This document shows positions 15,418-15,735 of a stretch of 15,735 nucleotides of DNA, in pieces (the stretch's first letter is position 1; each line of letters opens with the position of its first letter). The stretch is from Bacteroidota bacterium. GTDB taxonomy: Bacteria > Bacteroidota > Bacteroidia > Bacteroidales > Cfx3-03. Where the stretch lies: assembly GCA_030706265.1 (NCBI GenBank), contig JAUZOX010000020.1, positions 1 to 15,735 of the forward strand, read 5' to 3'. The notes under the pieces are model-generated. The model had not been told where the DNA came from, ran no database searches, and worked only from the letters and a program-made list of their open reading frames with translations. A program made the position numbers and the translations under genes.

Positions 15418-15459
15418 AAAATAATTTGATAAATAGGTTGCGTAGAACTCGCACGTTAG
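15418..15459 (-). repeat. Leader repeat copy C, next to the sir2 start
   Basis: Minus strand CGTGCGAGTTCTACGCAACC, followed by an A/T-rich stretch ending three bases before the sir2 ATG. It clearly matches the GCGAGTTCCATGCGACC core and A/T tail of units A and B, but no complementary 3' arm is present, so the hairpin seen in the other copies is missing. Confidence 0.7.
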
Positions 15460-15464
15460 ATTTT

Positions 15465-15541
15465 TATACGATAATAATTTTATTAAATAGGTCGTATAGA
15501 GCTCGCATGTATGCTCGGTTCATCGGTGTTTGTGTTTTCAA
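15465..15541 (-). repeat. Leader repeat copy D, upstream of sir2
   Basis: Minus strand CATGCGAGCTCTATACGACC then an A/T-rich stretch and TCGTATA. Arms TATACGA and TCGTATA (plus-strand 15492-15498 and 15465-15471) pair perfectly around a 20-nt loop. The plus-strand flank TGCTCGGTTCATCGGTGTT (15512-15530) also recurs in the spacers of the FKBP units. Similarity to unit A is about 75-80 percent by eye in the core. Confidence 0.75.
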
Positions 15542-15626
15542 AACCATCCGCAAAAAATATTTTTAAATCAGATGAAGCTTCTTGTCAGATGTTTACCGGA
15601 GTTTATATTTAACAAACCCCCCAGGT

Positions 15627-15735
15627 TCATTTTTCATCAAACAATTGCATTTCATCCAGAATCTTCATCGTGTTGCGAACTGAATCAGCAGATTCATTTA
15701 ACATACGCATTTCATCTTTATTCAATTTCAGTTCA
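15627..15735 (-). CDS. mdh: Probable malate dehydrogenase, C-terminal end only (cut by window edge)
   Basis: Only the last 35 residues are visible, on the minus strand, from the window edge to a TGA at 15627-15629. They read ELKLNKDEMRMLNESADSV, then RNTMKILDEMQLFDEK. The pattern of an E-L-x-L-x-x-x-E strand-helix followed by SADSVRNTMxxLDEM matches the C-terminal helix of NAD-dependent malate/lactate dehydrogenases of the bacterial LDH-like type. A role as malate dehydrogenase would fit fumarase nearby, but this is a short stretch and the call should be confirmed with the sequence beyond the window. The stop is about 212 bp before the sir2 start. Confidence 0.6.
   Translation of the reverse strand, partial: ELKLNKDEMRMLNESADSVRNTMKILDEMQLFDEK

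Noticed and set aside
14501..15541. Integron attC sites as an explanation of the repeats
   Set aside because: No convincing RYYYAAC/GTTRRRY core pair was found, and the downstream genes form an overlapping operon rather than single-gene cassettes.

Overview
This window looks like a chromosomal segment from an anaerobic member of the Bacteroidales (Bacteroidota), possibly near Dysgonomonadaceae/Porphyromonadaceae. That placement is inferred from gene content, moderate-to-low GC, mostly weak Shine-Dalgarno sites with A-rich leaders, and Bacteroidota-type -7 promoter elements (TAnnTTTG) at 3059, 9992 and 14711 (minus). No CRISPR array, rRNA, tRNA, insertion sequence or phage gene was seen.

Left edge, plus strand: the 3' part of a large GH106-like glycoside hydrolase (probable alpha-L-rhamnosidase), cut by the window start. 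A 458-bp gene-free region follows, with a good -7 element and several small inverted repeats. Next comes a five-gene run that is probably one operon: a biotin carboxylase, a biotin carrier protein and a carboxyltransferase, which together form a three-subunit acyl-CoA carboxylase of the propionyl-CoA/methylmalonyl-CoA type, then a PHP-like protein with a membrane segment at each end and a multi-pass GT39/ArnT-like glycosyltransferase. A flavoredoxin-like flavin reductase has its own promoter and ends at a 20-bp inverted repeat that serves as a bidirectional terminator.

Right part, minus strand, read from right to left: the C-terminal end of a probable malate dehydrogenase (cut by the window edge), a Sir2-type deacylase, then a tight operon of FKBP-type prolyl isomerase lipoprotein, recX, prfB, an ArsC/YfgD-like protein and class II fumarase (fumC). 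The lipoprotein and recX share one base (TAATG). recX and prfB share four (ATGA). prfB needs a programmed +1 frameshift at AGG AGG TAT CTT TGA C; without it only an N-terminally truncated 309-residue frame is open.

Metabolically, malate dehydrogenase, fumarase and the acyl-CoA carboxylase fit the reductive malate-fumarate-succinate-propionate route common in fermentative Bacteroidales. The sirtuin carries the Tyr/Arg pair associated with removal of acidic acyl groups such as succinyl and malonyl, which would suit a cell rich in succinyl-CoA and methylmalonyl-CoA (inference).

The most unusual structure is a family of short same-orientation repeats directly upstream of the lipoprotein gene (two 89-bp tandem units) and of the sir2 gene (two diverged units). 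They can form a hairpin whose two arms change together between the loci (CATGCG/CGCATG versus TATACGA/TCGTATA). At the lipoprotein gene the 3' arm contains the start codon, and each tandem unit also encodes a mini-ORF ending in an ATGA overlap with the next start. This may be a leader RNA element; I do not recognise it as a named family.
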